Shown piece by piece: positions 1-8,971 of a DNA stretch of 43,073 nt. Each line of letters opens with the position of its first letter. The first letter of the stretch is position 1. The notes beneath the pieces were generated by a model that was given only the letters and a program-made list of their open reading frames with translations, had not been told where the DNA came from and made no database searches. Source of the stretch: Veillonella magna DSM 19857 (GTDB lineage Bacteria > Bacillota > Negativicutes > Veillonellales > Veillonellaceae); NCBI RefSeq assembly GCF_000428745.1, contig NZ_AUAN01000015.1, positions 1-43,073 on the forward strand, given 5' to 3'. The position numbers and the translations under genes were made by a program.

Positions 1-90
1 TGATTTGCAAAACCATCGCTGTGATCCTGACTTTAACACTCCATGTCTAATACATTTTTGACTGCAATTAGGACAAATCACTTGCTTCAT
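1..90 (-). CDS. Partial insertion-sequence transposase, N-terminal zinc ribbon only
   Basis: Reading leftward from an ATG at 90, preceded by GGAGGA at seven bases, the frame stays open to the window edge. It encodes about 30 residues beginning MKQVICPNC, with later HG and QRWFCK. A Cys-x2-Cys followed by G-x-QRW-x-C is the N-terminal zinc ribbon seen in several IS transposase families (for example IS1249/IS256-like and IS1-like proteins). The catalytic part lies outside the window, so the family cannot be fixed. The repeats at 177-190 and 266-279 may be the end of the same element. The gene is truncated by the window, not necessarily in the genome. Confidence 0.55.
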   Translation of the reverse strand, partial: MKQVICPNCSQKCIRHGVLKSGSQRWFCKS

Positions 91-176
91 ATGTTATTCC
101 TCCTTTTTTGTTTTTGTATAGGAAGATATAACCTTATTTAGGCCAGTATTTACAAGGGCCTATCGATATTTTTACA

Positions 177-279
177 CACACTTTTTGTCCAACCTTTATC
201 TTCTCCCAAAAAAGATAAAACCGCTATAACCCCAGTACTTAACTGGTTTTATAGCGGTTTTCACCCACACTTTTTGTCC
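177..279. repeat. Possible IS end: 14-bp direct repeat around a hairpin
   Basis: The 14-mer CACACTTTTTGTCC occurs at 177-190 and again at 266-279. Between them lies a strong hairpin with arms AAAACCGCTATAA (217-229) and TTATAGCGGTTTT (249-261). Read on the minus strand the repeat is GGACAAAAAGTGTG, which looks like an IS terminal repeat, and it sits upstream of the truncated transposase. The hairpin could be a terminator stopping transcription into the element. The element boundary is inferred. Confidence 0.4.
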
Positions 280-354
280 TATAACTCTTAATAAACAATG
301 TAATTTATAAATAGTAAATATGTAATTAATAAACAATGAATACATAATAAAATA

Positions 355-387
355 ACTAGCACCCCTACACAGTATAGGAGTGCTAGT
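355..387 (-). terminator. Terminator downstream of moeA
   Basis: Arms ACTAGCAC (355-362) and GTGCTAGT (380-387) form a hairpin extended by CCTA/TAGG, with T-rich sequence on both sides. It lies about 95 bases past the moeA stop codon and can end the molybdenum/formate transcript. The rest of the 280-480 gap is AT-rich and holds three loose copies of CAATTTGTGA-like sequence, with no gene seen. Confidence 0.6.
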
Positions 388-481
388 TTTCATTTATATG
401 TTACATCGTATTCAATTTGTAATAATCATTTTCTAACAATCAATTTGTGATGCTCATGTTGTGACAATCAATTCGTGACGA

Positions 482-1717
482 TTACAGGGTGATATTAGCT
501 ACGGGCAACACGTCCACATAGTCACCCTTATCATAGTCTGTATGTCCTTGCAATAGTTTGGCCAACCCATTCGTCTTGGCCATGCCCAGCAGGGCACTGG
601 AGGTATATAGTTCGTTGGGATAAAATACGCCTTCCCCTTGTTCGCTGACAATAACGCCTTGCACATAGCGATCGAAGGGATTTTTTTTATGAATGTCTAC
701 GCCAAGGCGCACGCGCAGCGGTGGTCGCAACGCTTCCGCATAGCCGGACAGTGTTCGCAGCAGTGGTACTACGAAAAGCTGAAACGAGTTATATGCTGCC
801 GTCGGATTGCCTGATAAGCCCAGACAAAATACGGGATTACCTTCATCGCGGCGAATAATCCCACCGTACGAAGCGGCGCCCGGTCGCATTTGAATGCGTC
901 CGTACAAGGCTTCCGCTCCCAATGCTTCATAGATGGCCGGCATCGAATCAAAAAGACCTACGGACACACCGCCGGTACTGATGATAACATCCGCCTCGGC
1001 AGCTAACCGTTTCACCATAGTCGTTTCTTCATCCAGTCGCGCCGGATCGTCACTGATATGGTATGTCGCATATGGCGTAAGCCCCTGCTCCTGCAACAAA
1101 CCTTTCAGCATATACAGATTGGAGTTATATACCTTTCCCTTAGTCATCGGCGTTCCCGGCGCAATAATTTCACGGCCCGATGTTAACAGTAACACCTTCG
1201 GCCTGCGGTACACGGTTACAGATGCGCGGCCTACGCCGGCAGCCACCGCCAGTTGACCGGCACCGATACCGATACCGGCGCGCATCAATACTGCCCCGGC
1301 TTCACATTCTTCGCCGCTGGGGATAATATTGTCACCTTCCGTGATAGTACCGCGTACGGTTAATGCATGGCCATCCAGCTCACAACGTTCTTGCATGACA
1401 ATGGTGTCGCAACCGTCCGGCAATGGTGCCCCGGTCATAATGCGCACCGCTTCGCCCTTTGCCACCACGCCGTCATACACCTGCCCCGCGCCGATCGTCG
1501 CCACCACCGTAAAGTGTTGCCGTCCCGCTTCGTAGGGCAAAGCAAAGCCGTCATACGGCGATTTGGCAAAGGCCGGGATTGCTTCAGGTGCCGTCACCGT
1601 TTCAGCGAGTACCCGCCCCAGCGCCTCATCAAGCATGCATTCTTCCGTCTTCTTTTTATATGTTGCCGCTTCCGTCAACAATCGTTGACGAACTGCTTCC
1701 ACTGTTATACCGTTCAC
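482..1717 (-). CDS. moeA: Molybdopterin molybdenumtransferase MoeA
   Basis: MoeA inserts molybdate into adenylylated molybdopterin in the last step of molybdenum-cofactor synthesis in the cytosol. The 411-residue length is normal for the family. Visible signatures are SPYDGFAL near residue 53, the GGVSVG loop, the QMRPG motif and the LSGNPTAAYNSF motif. The start is a GTG at 1717, with AAGGAGG six bases upstream. It is the last gene of a leftward block after two polyferredoxins and a molybdenum-dependent formate dehydrogenase, 97 bases beyond the preceding stop. This placement suggests it supports maturation of that enzyme. Confidence 0.93.
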   Translation of the reverse strand: MNGITVEAVRQRLLTEAATYKKKTEECMLDEALGRVLAETVTAPEAIPAFAKSPYDGFALPYEAGRQHFTVVATIGAGQVYDGVVAKGEAVRIMTGAPLPDGCDTIVMQERCELDGHALTVRGTITEGDNIIPSGEECEAGAVLMRAGIGIGAGQLAVAAGVGRASVTVYRRPKVLLLTSGREIIAPGTPMTKGKVYNSNLYMLKGLLQEQGLTPYATYHISDDPARLDEETTMVKRLAAEADVIISTGGVSVGLFDSMPAIYEALGAEALYGRIQMRPGAASYGGIIRRDEGNPVFCLGLSGNPTAAYNSFQLFVVPLLRTLSGYAEALRPPLRVRLGVDIHKKNPFDRYVQGVIVSEQGEGVFYPNELYTSSALLGMAKTNGLAKLLQGHTDYDKGDYVDVLPVANITL

Positions 1718-1814
1718 AATAGACCTCCTTGGTCACCGCACTGTCGGTGGCATGTCTTCCTATAAATTCAGTATATCATCAGTGCCCATGAAAATATAGT
1801 GACACCGGCAACCA

Positions 1815-2291
1815 TCAACGGAGGCTTACTACTCGCAATGCTTTCTTAGGACAGCCGCTCACACAGGCCGGCGTTCCTTCTTCGGTGGTGACACACAAAT
1901 CACATTTCGTTGCCACCATGCGCTGCGCCTTCGTAGGCGCTATCCATACGGCACCGAAAGGACAGGCCAACACGCACTCCTTGCAGCCGATGCATGTGTC
2001 TTCATTGACGATGATGCCGCTTTGCCCATGCCCCTTCTCATCTTCGTCCCAGGTGCGGCGCTCGATAGCTCCTACCGGACACGCTGCCATGCACGGCGCA
2101 TTTTCACAGTGACGACAGTGAAGGACCCCCTTTACATCCTCTCGGCGAAAGCTCTTGCACCGCTGCCGCTGCGTCGGTTCATCTAACGTAACTTCCTTGA
2201 TGCTCAGCTGTTCATGACTCATAATACACCGCCGTTCACACATACCGCAGCCAATGCAAAGCGATGTATCACAGTATACAAAGGCGTTCAT
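1815..2291 (-). CDS. Polyferredoxin, HycB/HydN-like 4Fe-4S electron carrier (second copy)
   Basis: A 158-residue protein with four cysteine clusters in the order of the HycB/HydN/FdhB family: CIGCGMCERRC at the N terminus, CRHCENAPC...CP, CIGCKECVLACP and CDLC...CVSGCP. This predicts four [4Fe-4S] clusters. Proteins of this family take electrons from the formate dehydrogenase catalytic subunit. Its ATG overlaps the stop of the preceding polyferredoxin (TAATG), with GGAGGGAG upstream, which indicates translational coupling. It is shorter at its C terminus than its neighbour. Having two related copies in tandem is notable; which one contacts FdhF is not visible. Confidence 0.88.
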   Translation of the reverse strand: MNAFVYCDTSLCIGCGMCERRCIMSHEQLSIKEVTLDEPTQRQRCKSFRREDVKGVLHCRHCENAPCMAACPVGAIERRTWDEDEKGHGQSGIIVNEDTCIGCKECVLACPFGAVWIAPTKAQRMVATKCDLCVTTEEGTPACVSGCPKKALRVVSLR

Positions 2292-2818
2292 TAGACTCCC
2301 TCCTTTCCGGCAACCCGAGAAGCCGCTCGTACGGAGCGAACTTGTTTGTCCGTTAGGCTCTGCTGCTGTACATCCTCCGTATAAAAGGTAAGGGCCTCAG
2401 TAGGGCAATGCGACACACAGGCCGGTGCTCCTTCTGCCGTTGACGTGCACAAATCACACTTATGCGCCACACGCCGTCCCTTTTCATCAGGCGCTGCCAT
2501 AGTAATGGCGCCAAAAGGACACGCCATCATACATTGCTTGCAACCGATACACTGCTCGTTTTCAAAGGCAATATGGTGCGCCTCTTTATATAACGCCCCG
2601 GTCGGGCAAACCGCAGCGCAAGGAGCATTTTCACATTGATGGCATTGCACCGTTTTTGTCATGGTTTTTGTTTTCACTACCTTAATGCGCGGTTGAAAGT
2701 CCGCATCATCGGGATGCATTGTAAAAATAGACGGGCCTTCATGCGCGACTACACAAGCCACCATGCAGGTGCGACAACCGATGCATAGCATGGGATTTCC
2801 CTTTACAAAATAATTCAT
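2291..2818 (-). CDS. Polyferredoxin, HycB/HydN-like 4Fe-4S electron carrier (first copy)
   Basis: A 175-residue protein with four ferredoxin-type cysteine groups: CIGCRTCMVAC, CHQCENAPCAAVCP, CIGCKQCMMACP and CDLC...CVSHCP. It is homologous to the next gene. The ATG overlaps the fdhF stop codon (ATGA), and the Shine-Dalgarno sequence lies inside the last fdhF codons, so translation of the two should be coupled. It is probably the direct electron acceptor of the formate dehydrogenase. It extends about 20 residues past the last cluster with a basic tail. The final electron acceptor (hydrogenase or other) is not encoded in this window. Confidence 0.88.
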   Translation of the reverse strand: MNYFVKGNPMLCIGCRTCMVACVVAHEGPSIFTMHPDDADFQPRIKVVKTKTMTKTVQCHQCENAPCAAVCPTGALYKEAHHIAFENEQCIGCKQCMMACPFGAITMAAPDEKGRRVAHKCDLCTSTAEGAPACVSHCPTEALTFYTEDVQQQSLTDKQVRSVRAASRVAGKEGV

Positions 2819-5160
2819 AACGAACGTACCTCCCTTTCTTTCGCCGGATTCATTGTCACTGCTGTTGCCATAGCTGCCTTTGCCTGTGTTGTTGCCATGG
2901 CTGCTTTTGCATGTGCTGTTGCCATGGTACCATTGGCTGCTCCGGCGGTGTCTGTTTTGGCAGTCGCCTTTGCGTTTTTGTCGTTTACGGTAATCCCCAT
3001 GCGCGTCCGCAAGCGTTCATAGTACTCGCTTACCTTGGCTTCCGCGGCCGCTTGATCGGCAATGGCTTCCACACGAACGGCACAATATTTATATTCCGGC
3101 GTGCGGCTCTTCGGGTCCAACATGCCGATAGTCAATTCGTTACACGCACCGACCCACCATTGATAGGTCATATAGGTAGCCCCTTCCTTGGCACGCTCGG
3201 TAGCTAAACACCGTGTGATGGTTTTGCCGCGCCGTGAATGGACATACACTAAGTCGCCGGTCGTAATGCCCAGTCGCTTACAATCTGCAGGGTTCATGGC
3301 AATCCAGCCCGGTTCATCCTCCAGCTTGCTCAGCATACGACAGTTCCCCGTCATGGTGCGCACCGAATAATGACCTACCTCACGGACGGTACAAAGGGAC
3401 AACGGGTACTCGCTGTCTACCTCTTCATGCACCGGTTTATACGGCGCAAAGAGCAAGCGTCCCTTGCCGTTTTCGGTAGCAAAAGTGCCGCCTTCATGAA
3501 GATATTCCGTGCCCCTATCCTCCATGGAAGGATCAACGCAAGGCCACTGCACGCCGCCGAGGGCTTCCATTTTTTCATAGGTTGCACCGTAGAATTTAGG
3601 TGACAGGCTGCGCATTTCATCCCAAATTTCCTGCGTTGATGTATAGCTCATAGGGTACCCCATCGCCGTCGCCACTGCGCATTGAATCTTCCAATCCGGC
3701 CAAGCTTCACCCACGGGTTCGATTGCTTTACGCACGCGCTGAAACCCACGATCACAGCTACTATATACCGCATCATGCTCACCCCAGGCCGTCGCCGGCA
3801 GCACCACATCGGCAAACTCCGCCGTCTTATTCATGAAAATATCTTGAATGACCACGAAATCGCAGGCGCTGAGTGCTTCGCGAATCTCCGTTAAATCCGG
3901 ATCGGACTGAGCCGGGTCTTCGCCTACAATGTAATAGGCATGAATTTGCTTTTTCGGATCTGTTTCACGGAGAATTTTCTCCGGCACCAACGTCAATGGC
4001 AACCCCGGTGTGGCCGGTAAGGTGACACCCCAGGCCTTTTCAAATTTAGCGCGTGCCTTCGGATCGTCTACCCGTTGATATCCGGGATACACATCCGGCA
4101 ATACGCCCATATCGCAGGTGCCTTGTACATTATTTTGTCCTCGCACCGGGCCTACGCCGGTAGCTCGATGCCCGTAGTTGCCGGTAAGAAGTGACAAATT
4201 TGAGCAAGCAATCACGCTGTCCACGCCTTGCGCAAATTGCGTAATGCCCATGCCCCACAGCGTAACGGTGTGCTTTGATGAAGCAAATAACCGTGCTGCC
4301 CGGCGTATCATCTCTGCCGGTACGCCGATAATCGATGCCATCGCTTCCGGCGCGTAGCCACCGAGCGCCTTCGCATAGTCTTCAAAGCCTTCCGTGTGCG
4401 CCTTTACAAACGCTTCGTCCACTAAGCCTTCTTCAATCATTGTGTACGCCATGGCATTGAGGAGCGCCAAATTCGTACCGCCTTTAATTTGCAAATGAAT
4501 GTCCGCAATGCGTGCCGTTTCCGTAATCTGCGGATCCACACAAATAATTTTTGCCCCCTTAGCCTTGGCTTTCACCACGCGTCTGGCCACAATGGGATGC
4601 GACGTCGCCGCATTATAGCCAATGTTAAAAATAACCTCTGCATCTTCGATTTCCGGTACACTGACGGACATGGCTCCTTCACCGATGGAAGCGCGCAAGC
4701 CCGTTACGGAAGCGGCATGACAAATGCGTGCGCAGTGATCCACATTGTTCGTGCCGATGCAGGCACGCATAAATTTCTGTGTAATATACCCGGCTTCATT
4801 TCCGGGACCGCGCGCCGAACCGGCGCCCATCACTGCATCCGGTCCGTATTCCTTGATGATGGCCTGTAAGCGCTCCGCCGTATATTGAATGGCTTCCTCC
4901 CAGCTCACCCGTTCTAACGGACTGCCTTTACCGCCTTTACGAATCATAGGATACCGCAACCGCTTCGTCAACAGCTGCGGATCGGTCAAGTAATCCCAGC
5001 CGTAATATCCCTTTAAACACAAGCGGCCTTCATTCGTCCGTCCATTCGCACCGGTGGCCTTCACTATGCGATTATGTACCGTATCTACGGTTAATGCAAT
5101 GTGACAGCCGGCACCGCAATAAGGACATACTGTTCGCACTGTCTTGTAGCCCTGTTCCAT
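2815..5160 (-). CDS. fdhF: Formate dehydrogenase catalytic subunit, FdhF type, cysteine variant
   Basis: Molybdopterin oxidoreductase that oxidises formate to CO2. It follows E. coli FDH-H through most of its length. Cys12, Cys15, Cys19 and Cys48 bind the N-terminal [4Fe-4S] cluster, then come RGQNNVQG and the C-terminal motifs TYQWWVGACNE and EYKYCAVRV. The active-site segment is DHCARICHA, placing Cys147 (codon TGT) where FDH-H has selenocysteine, next to the conserved His148. The start ATG has AGAGG upstream. The C terminus carries an extra run of roughly 45 residues rich in Ala, Lys, Thr and Met, including repeated AKAAMAT, which the E. coli enzyme lacks. No membrane subunit or twin-arginine signal is present, so it should be cytosolic. 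Confidence 0.93.
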   Translation of the reverse strand: MEQGYKTVRTVCPYCGAGCHIALTVDTVHNRIVKATGANGRTNEGRLCLKGYYGWDYLTDPQLLTKRLRYPMIRKGGKGSPLERVSWEEAIQYTAERLQAIIKEYGPDAVMGAGSARGPGNEAGYITQKFMRACIGTNNVDHCARICHAASVTGLRASIGEGAMSVSVPEIEDAEVIFNIGYNAATSHPIVARRVVKAKAKGAKIICVDPQITETARIADIHLQIKGGTNLALLNAMAYTMIEEGLVDEAFVKAHTEGFEDYAKALGGYAPEAMASIIGVPAEMIRRAARLFASSKHTVTLWGMGITQFAQGVDSVIACSNLSLLTGNYGHRATGVGPVRGQNNVQGTCDMGVLPDVYPGYQRVDDPKARAKFEKAWGVTLPATPGLPLTLVPEKILRETDPKKQIHAYYIVGEDPAQSDPDLTEIREALSACDFVVIQDIFMNKTAEFADVVLPATAWGEHDAVYSSCDRGFQRVRKAIEPVGEAWPDWKIQCAVATAMGYPMSYTSTQEIWDEMRSLSPKFYGATYEKMEALGGVQWPCVDPSMEDRGTEYLHEGGTFATENGKGRLLFAPYKPVHEEVDSEYPLSLCTVREVGHYSVRTMTGNCRMLSKLEDEPGWIAMNPADCKRLGITTGDLVYVHSRRGKTITRCLATERAKEGATYMTYQWWVGACNELTIGMLDPKSRTPEYKYCAVRVEAIADQAAAEAKVSEYYERLRTRMGITVNDKNAKATAKTDTAGAANGTMATAHAKAAMATTQAKAAMATAVTMNPAKEREVRSL

Positions 5161-5568
5161 ATCCCTTACCTCTTTTCACTTGAATCCATCATACACGACT
5201 GCGTTCTTACTCATCGTACAGGCCTACCGAACATACTGATTGTGCCGGTCCTGCCCATCTGCCGGTCTTATTCATCGCACTGCCCTTGCTATCGTGCTGC
5301 TTCTACCGGTCGTACTGATTGTATAGATACTAAAAAACGCATGTTCCTTATGTTTATGATTTACAATTATCTATTTTCTAATCAATGATTTAGATTGTTA
5401 TAAATAATTAATAAATATATAAACATAAATTATTACATGCGTTTATTGTATATCTGTATTTCTATTTTTGCAACTATTCTGTGCAACTTATATATTCTTA
5501 ATTTTCATAGATAAGTAACCGCTCTCCTATGACTTTTCGATATGATGGCTACCTATTGTTTGTATCCA

Positions 5569-5706
5569 GTATGTATAACTCGTTTCCTGATTTGTATGTA
5601 TAACTCGTTTCCTGATTTGTATGCATAACTCATTTTCTGCTCGGTATGCATAACTCATTTTCTGCTCGGTATGCATACCTCATTTCCTCTTCGGTACGTA
5701 CAATGA
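5569..5706. repeat. Array of five 25-bp tandem repeats plus a partial sixth
   Basis: Units run 5569-5593, 5594-5618, 5619-5643, 5644-5668 and 5669-5693, with a degenerate sixth start at 5694. Units 1-2 are identical to each other, as are units 3-4. Each begins with GTATGTATA or GTATGCATA, close to the palindrome GTATGCATAC that is complete in unit 5. The array fills the gap between the mobAB stop and the fdhF promoter region. The rest of this 550-base gap is AT-rich, with a loosely repeated CATACTGATTGT/CGTACTGATTGT pair near 5234 and 5312, and no gene is seen. Confidence 0.85.
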
Positions 5707-5708
5707 CT

Positions 5709-6977
5709 CTACTGTCTTCGTCCAAAAATATCTCGTTCCAGTAACCACGTTGCCAAAGCGTCCCCTTCATCAAAGGAGAAATACCGACATGCCGTCTCCG
5801 GCAGTGGACGTGGTCCGTCACTGACTATGGCCAGTATCTCTTGCGGCTCGCACGGCAATTCCTCCATATGCCCTTGGCGAAGAACAGCAATCTTCGGAAA
5901 GGATCCGTGATGACGACTTTCCAACAACGCCACGTCCGCCTTCATACCTTGGGCTAGTGTAAGCAAGCTATCTTTCGACGGCGTATGCTGCAACAAGGCG
6001 TACCCGTTCGGTCCGCTAATGGCCACTGCCGCAGCGCCTGCTGCCGTTGCTTTTCCCGTATCCGTATCAGCATAATCCATGGTAAATCCATGACCGTCAC
6101 TTTTTACCAGGCCCACCTTCATGCCCTGACTTGTCAGCTGGCGAATTAATTCGGTGGCCACTCGCGTCTTTCCCGTTTTTGAACGATTGGCGGTAACGGT
6201 CACGATAGGTACTGTGCGCGTCCGATTAATCGCGTATGCCAAAGCTTCCTTATATGCCAGCGGTGTATTCACATTGCGGTAGCGCCTATTGTCATTGGCA
6301 ATCGGCACATAGACGGTCGGCACAACGGCTACTAACGATTGCATCCGGCGTTCGCCCTTTTCCAATAACCTACCGGCTATCTTCCCGCACTGCCGATGAT
6401 AGATGGCGGCCAGCGGTTGCAGACGGCCGTCCGCTTGCTTGGGCATGACGATATACGGTGTGTCAGATGCATTCGGTGCTAACGTAGCCGTTTGCCATTG
6501 GGCTAAGACAATGGGATCCGGTTCGTAAAACGGCATATCTACCGACACGGTCAAATAATAGTCCGGCAGTGCCGCTTCCCCTGCATCGGCTATAGCGGTA
6601 ATTGCTCCCAGCCCCGCCTCTACGCCGGCTAAGGGACCGCACGCTTTGAAGCGATCGCTTACGACCAGCATAGAAATAATGCGTTCACTGTCCGGCGGTT
6701 GCCACCGATACATCCTTCCTTCTGTTGTCGGCACTATGCAGGCATCGCCTCGTAACAGTCCTCTGCTTTTTGTTACGGGCCAAACTCTTCCCGGCCATTC
6801 TGTTTTTGCCAGCGGTCGATTGATGACCACACAAAGGTGTGTAAATGAATATGACCTTACCGCCCTCATCGCAAGTGAAGACAGTAAGGTCCCATCCATC
6901 CACGGAAGCGATGCCTTATCGCGTCCCATCCGTGTACTCATGCCGCCGGCTACCATCATACATCCCAATCCCGTCAT
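5709..6977 (-). CDS. mobAB: MobA-MobB fusion: molybdenum cofactor guanylyltransferase plus GTP-binding adaptor
   Basis: The N-terminal half (about 1-245) is MobA, which joins GMP to the cofactor. It has the nucleotide-binding signature AGGMSTRMGRDKA at 10-22, CGPLAGVEAGL near 113 and SVDMPF with Asp147. The C-terminal half is MobB, with the P-loop ANRSKTGKT at 263-271, VGLVKSDGHGF, and a conserved DTDTGKATAAGA segment. The start ATG has AAAGGAG nine bases upstream. MobA carries an unusual insertion of roughly 35-45 residues (about 52-105) before CGPLAG. The product makes the guanine-dinucleotide cofactor form used by FdhF, encoded downstream on the same strand. MobB is often separate, so the fusion is mildly notable. 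Confidence 0.9.
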   Translation of the reverse strand: MTGLGCMMVAGGMSTRMGRDKASLPWMDGTLLSSLAMRAVRSYSFTHLCVVINRPLAKTEWPGRVWPVTKSRGLLRGDACIVPTTEGRMYRWQPPDSERIISMLVVSDRFKACGPLAGVEAGLGAITAIADAGEAALPDYYLTVSVDMPFYEPDPIVLAQWQTATLAPNASDTPYIVMPKQADGRLQPLAAIYHRQCGKIAGRLLEKGERRMQSLVAVVPTVYVPIANDNRRYRNVNTPLAYKEALAYAINRTRTVPIVTVTANRSKTGKTRVATELIRQLTSQGMKVGLVKSDGHGFTMDYADTDTGKATAAGAAAVAISGPNGYALLQHTPSKDSLLTLAQGMKADVALLESRHHGSFPKIAVLRQGHMEELPCEPQEILAIVSDGPRPLPETACRYFSFDEGDALATWLLERDIFGRRQ

Positions 6978-7020
6978 GGTGGTAGACTCCTTTCAGTGTA
7001 ATTAAACGTATACGTCTATG

Positions 7021-7070
7021 TTATCGTTTGGTAACACTATTAATATTATCGTTTGGTAACACTATTAATA
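7021..7070. repeat. Perfect 25-bp tandem duplication at the 3' end of thiT
   Basis: Bases 7021-7045 and 7046-7070 are identical. The second copy encodes the last eight residues and stop of thiT (leftward); the first lies immediately after the stop. The protein frame is unaffected. Confidence 0.9.
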
Positions 7071-7618
7071 CCTTTCATAATCTGTGTATAGAATAAAACA
7101 ATAACCAATCCGTTAATGAGCATTTCCGGAATCATATAGGTTGCATTATACACAATCGAGTACACCCACGGATTTTGTCCGGCCGGTGCATAGGAAGCAA
7201 ACACAACGGCTCCGCTGATAACGGACGATAACCAGCGCAGCGTGCAGCCCGTGAAGGAACCGATAATTGCTGCCGGGCGACTGTCGCCGAAGAAACCGGC
7301 TACCCCTAAGGCGCCAAAGCCAACAATGTAATCCAAAATAATACTAAGCGGATGCAGGCTAAACTTGAATCCCAAGAGAAACGCTACCAATCCGTACACG
7401 GCGCCGGTAAGCATTCCGGCCTTACCGCCCCATCGCAAAGCGAAAATAAATAACGGCACCATGTTAGCTGCATTTACCGATCCGCCTTGTGGCATTTGAA
7501 AGAGCACTACAAAATGTAATACATAGGCAATGGCAATTGCCAGTCCTGCCTCAACCAACATCCGTGTATTTGCTTTGCTTACCGTGTTTGGTGTTTTCAC
7601 CATATTTGCCGTAGTCAT
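7046..7618 (-). CDS. thiT: ECF transporter substrate-binding subunit, ThiT-like (thiamine)
   Basis: A 190-residue membrane protein with about six hydrophobic segments, the size of ECF S-components. It has ThiT-like features: QGGSVNAANMVPLFIFALRWG after the first helix, HPLSIILDY in the middle, and YSIVYNATYMIPE near the C terminus. ThiT captures thiamine outside the cell and works with the shared EcfAA'T module, which is not in this window. The ATG at 7618 has GGGAGG eight bases upstream. A TATAAT-like box lies at 7663-7668 (minus strand) with a weak -35. No TPP riboswitch is visible upstream. It lies 68 bases before mobAB on the same strand and may be cotranscribed with it. Confidence 0.82.
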   Translation of the reverse strand: MTTANMVKTPNTVSKANTRMLVEAGLAIAIAYVLHFVVLFQMPQGGSVNAANMVPLFIFALRWGGKAGMLTGAVYGLVAFLLGFKFSLHPLSIILDYIVGFGALGVAGFFGDSRPAAIIGSFTGCTLRWLSSVISGAVVFASYAPAGQNPWVYSIVYNATYMIPEMLINGLVIVLFYTQIMKGINSVTKR

Positions 7619-7774
7619 AGTATGCGCCTCCCAACTACTAAGCCAACTAAAAGATTACTCACATTATACGCTATTGTCTTGAATAGTAAAAGTGAATTTT
7701 TGTCATAGTACCTCATCATTCGTCATTATCCTAATATTATTATTAAAATATTTTAAAATGTTCGGGTTTTACTC

Positions 7775-7803
7775 TTGTCAAAGTGGGGCTTCTTTTGTAT
7801 AAT
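7775..7803 (+). promoter_or_regulatory. Sigma-A promoter of guaC
   Basis: TTGTCA (7775-7780) and a perfect TATAAT (7798-7803) are separated by 17 bases, 38 bases before the guaC start. No purine riboswitch is recognisable in the short leader. Confidence 0.8.
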
Positions 7804-7841
7804 GCTTAATGGATTGTTTTGTTATTACAAGGAGGCAACCA

Positions 7842-8828
7842 ATGATTAATACAACTAATATTTTTGACTATGAAGATATACAACTGATTCCTAATAAATG
7901 TATCGTTGACAGCCGCAGCCAATGCGACACCAGCATCAAGCTCGGCGATCGCACCTTCCGCTTACCGGTTGTACCGGCAAACATGCAGACCATTATCGAC
8001 GAAGACTTGGCTGAAAAATTGGCCCGCGGTAACTACTTCTACATTATGCACCGCTTTCATCCGCATACGCGCTTGGCCTTTGTAAAACGCATGAAGGAAG
8101 CCGGTTTGTTTGCCTCCATCAGCATCGGGGTTAAGCCGGACGAATTCAAGTTCGTACAGGAATTAAAGGACGCCGGTCTCACTCCGGAATATATTACCAT
8201 TGATATTGCGCATGGTCATTCCAACCGCGTCATCGACATGATTCGCCACATTAAAGAACAGTTACCGGGCAGCTTTGTTATCGCCGGTAATGTAGGCACT
8301 CCGGAAGCCGTTCGCGAATTGGAAAATGCCGGTGCCGATGCTACCAAGGTGGGTATTGGACCGGGTAAAGTATGCATTACCAAATTAAAAACCGGTTTCG
8401 GTACCGGCGGTTGGCAGCTTTCCGCTGTTCGTTGGTGCGCCAAAGCCGCTACCAAGCCGATTATTGCCGACGGCGGTATCCGCGATCACGGCGACATTGC
8501 CAAGTCCATTCGCTTCGGTGCTACCCTCGTTATGATCGGGTCCCTCTTTGCCGGTCATGTAGAATCACCGGGTAAAACCGTTGAAATCGATGGCAAGCCG
8601 TACAAAGAATATTTCGGCAGTGCTTCCGAACATCAGAAAGGTGAACGCAAAAATGTAGAAGGCAAAAAAATGTACATTCCTTCCAAAGGCAGCTTGTTCG
8701 ACACCTTGACGGAAATGGAACAGGATTTGCAGTCCTCTATTTCCTATGCCGGCGGCACCAATTTGAATGCCATCCGCAAGGTTGATTACGTTATCGTTAA
8801 GAACTCCATCTTCAACGGCGACCGTTAA
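7842..8828 (+). CDS. guaC: GMP reductase
   Basis: Converts GMP to IMP with NADPH in purine interconversion. The 328-residue (beta/alpha)8 protein has the catalytic loop [11 protein letters not shown] containing the active Cys, followed by the GGI phosphate-binding loop ([12 protein letters not shown]) and [14 protein letters not shown]. There is no CBS domain, unlike IMP dehydrogenase. An ATG at 7809 is in frame, but 7842 has AAGGAGG at six bases and the family N terminus ([12 protein letters not shown]), so it was chosen. The gene stands alone between its own promoter and a strong terminator. The type resembles Firmicutes and E. coli GuaC more than IMPDH. Confidence 0.93.
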   Translation: MINTTNIFDYEDIQLIPNKCIVDSRSQCDTSIKLGDRTFRLPVVPANMQTIIDEDLAEKLARGNYFYIMHRFHPHTRLAFVKRMKEAGLFASISIGVKPDEFKFVQELKDAGLTPEYITIDIAHGHSNRVIDMIRHIKEQLPGSFVIAGNVGTPEAVRELENAGADATKVGIGPGKVCITKLKTGFGTGGWQLSAVRWCAKAATKPIIADGGIRDHGDIAKSIRFGATLVMIGSLFAGHVESPGKTVEIDGKPYKEYFGSASEHQKGERKNVEGKKMYIPSKGSLFDTLTEMEQDLQSSISYAGGTNLNAIRKVDYVIVKNSIFNGDR

Positions 8829-8971
8829 TCAAATCGTCGGATAGACAACCGGTATACTCATCGTCTACCGAAGAGACACTGAATATAACAATTAATTGAT
8901 TATAATTACAATCATTAATTAAGCAAGCATAGATATAACTATCATTTACATAGACAAACGATATGCAAACG

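Noticed and set aside
4700-4740. Selenocysteine codon in fdhF
   Set aside because: The active-site codon is TGT (Cys), the frame is uninterrupted, and no SECIS-like element is needed.
5569-5706. CRISPR-like array
   Set aside because: The 25-bp units are contiguous with no spacers, and no cas genes are nearby.
7640-7841. TPP or purine riboswitch between thiT and guaC
   Set aside because: No conserved TPP (CTGAGA) or purine aptamer core can be found on either strand; the guaC leader is only about 30 bases.
7809-7841. guaC start at 7809
   Set aside because: This ATG is only six bases past the -10 box and has no Shine-Dalgarno site; 7842 has AAGGAGG.
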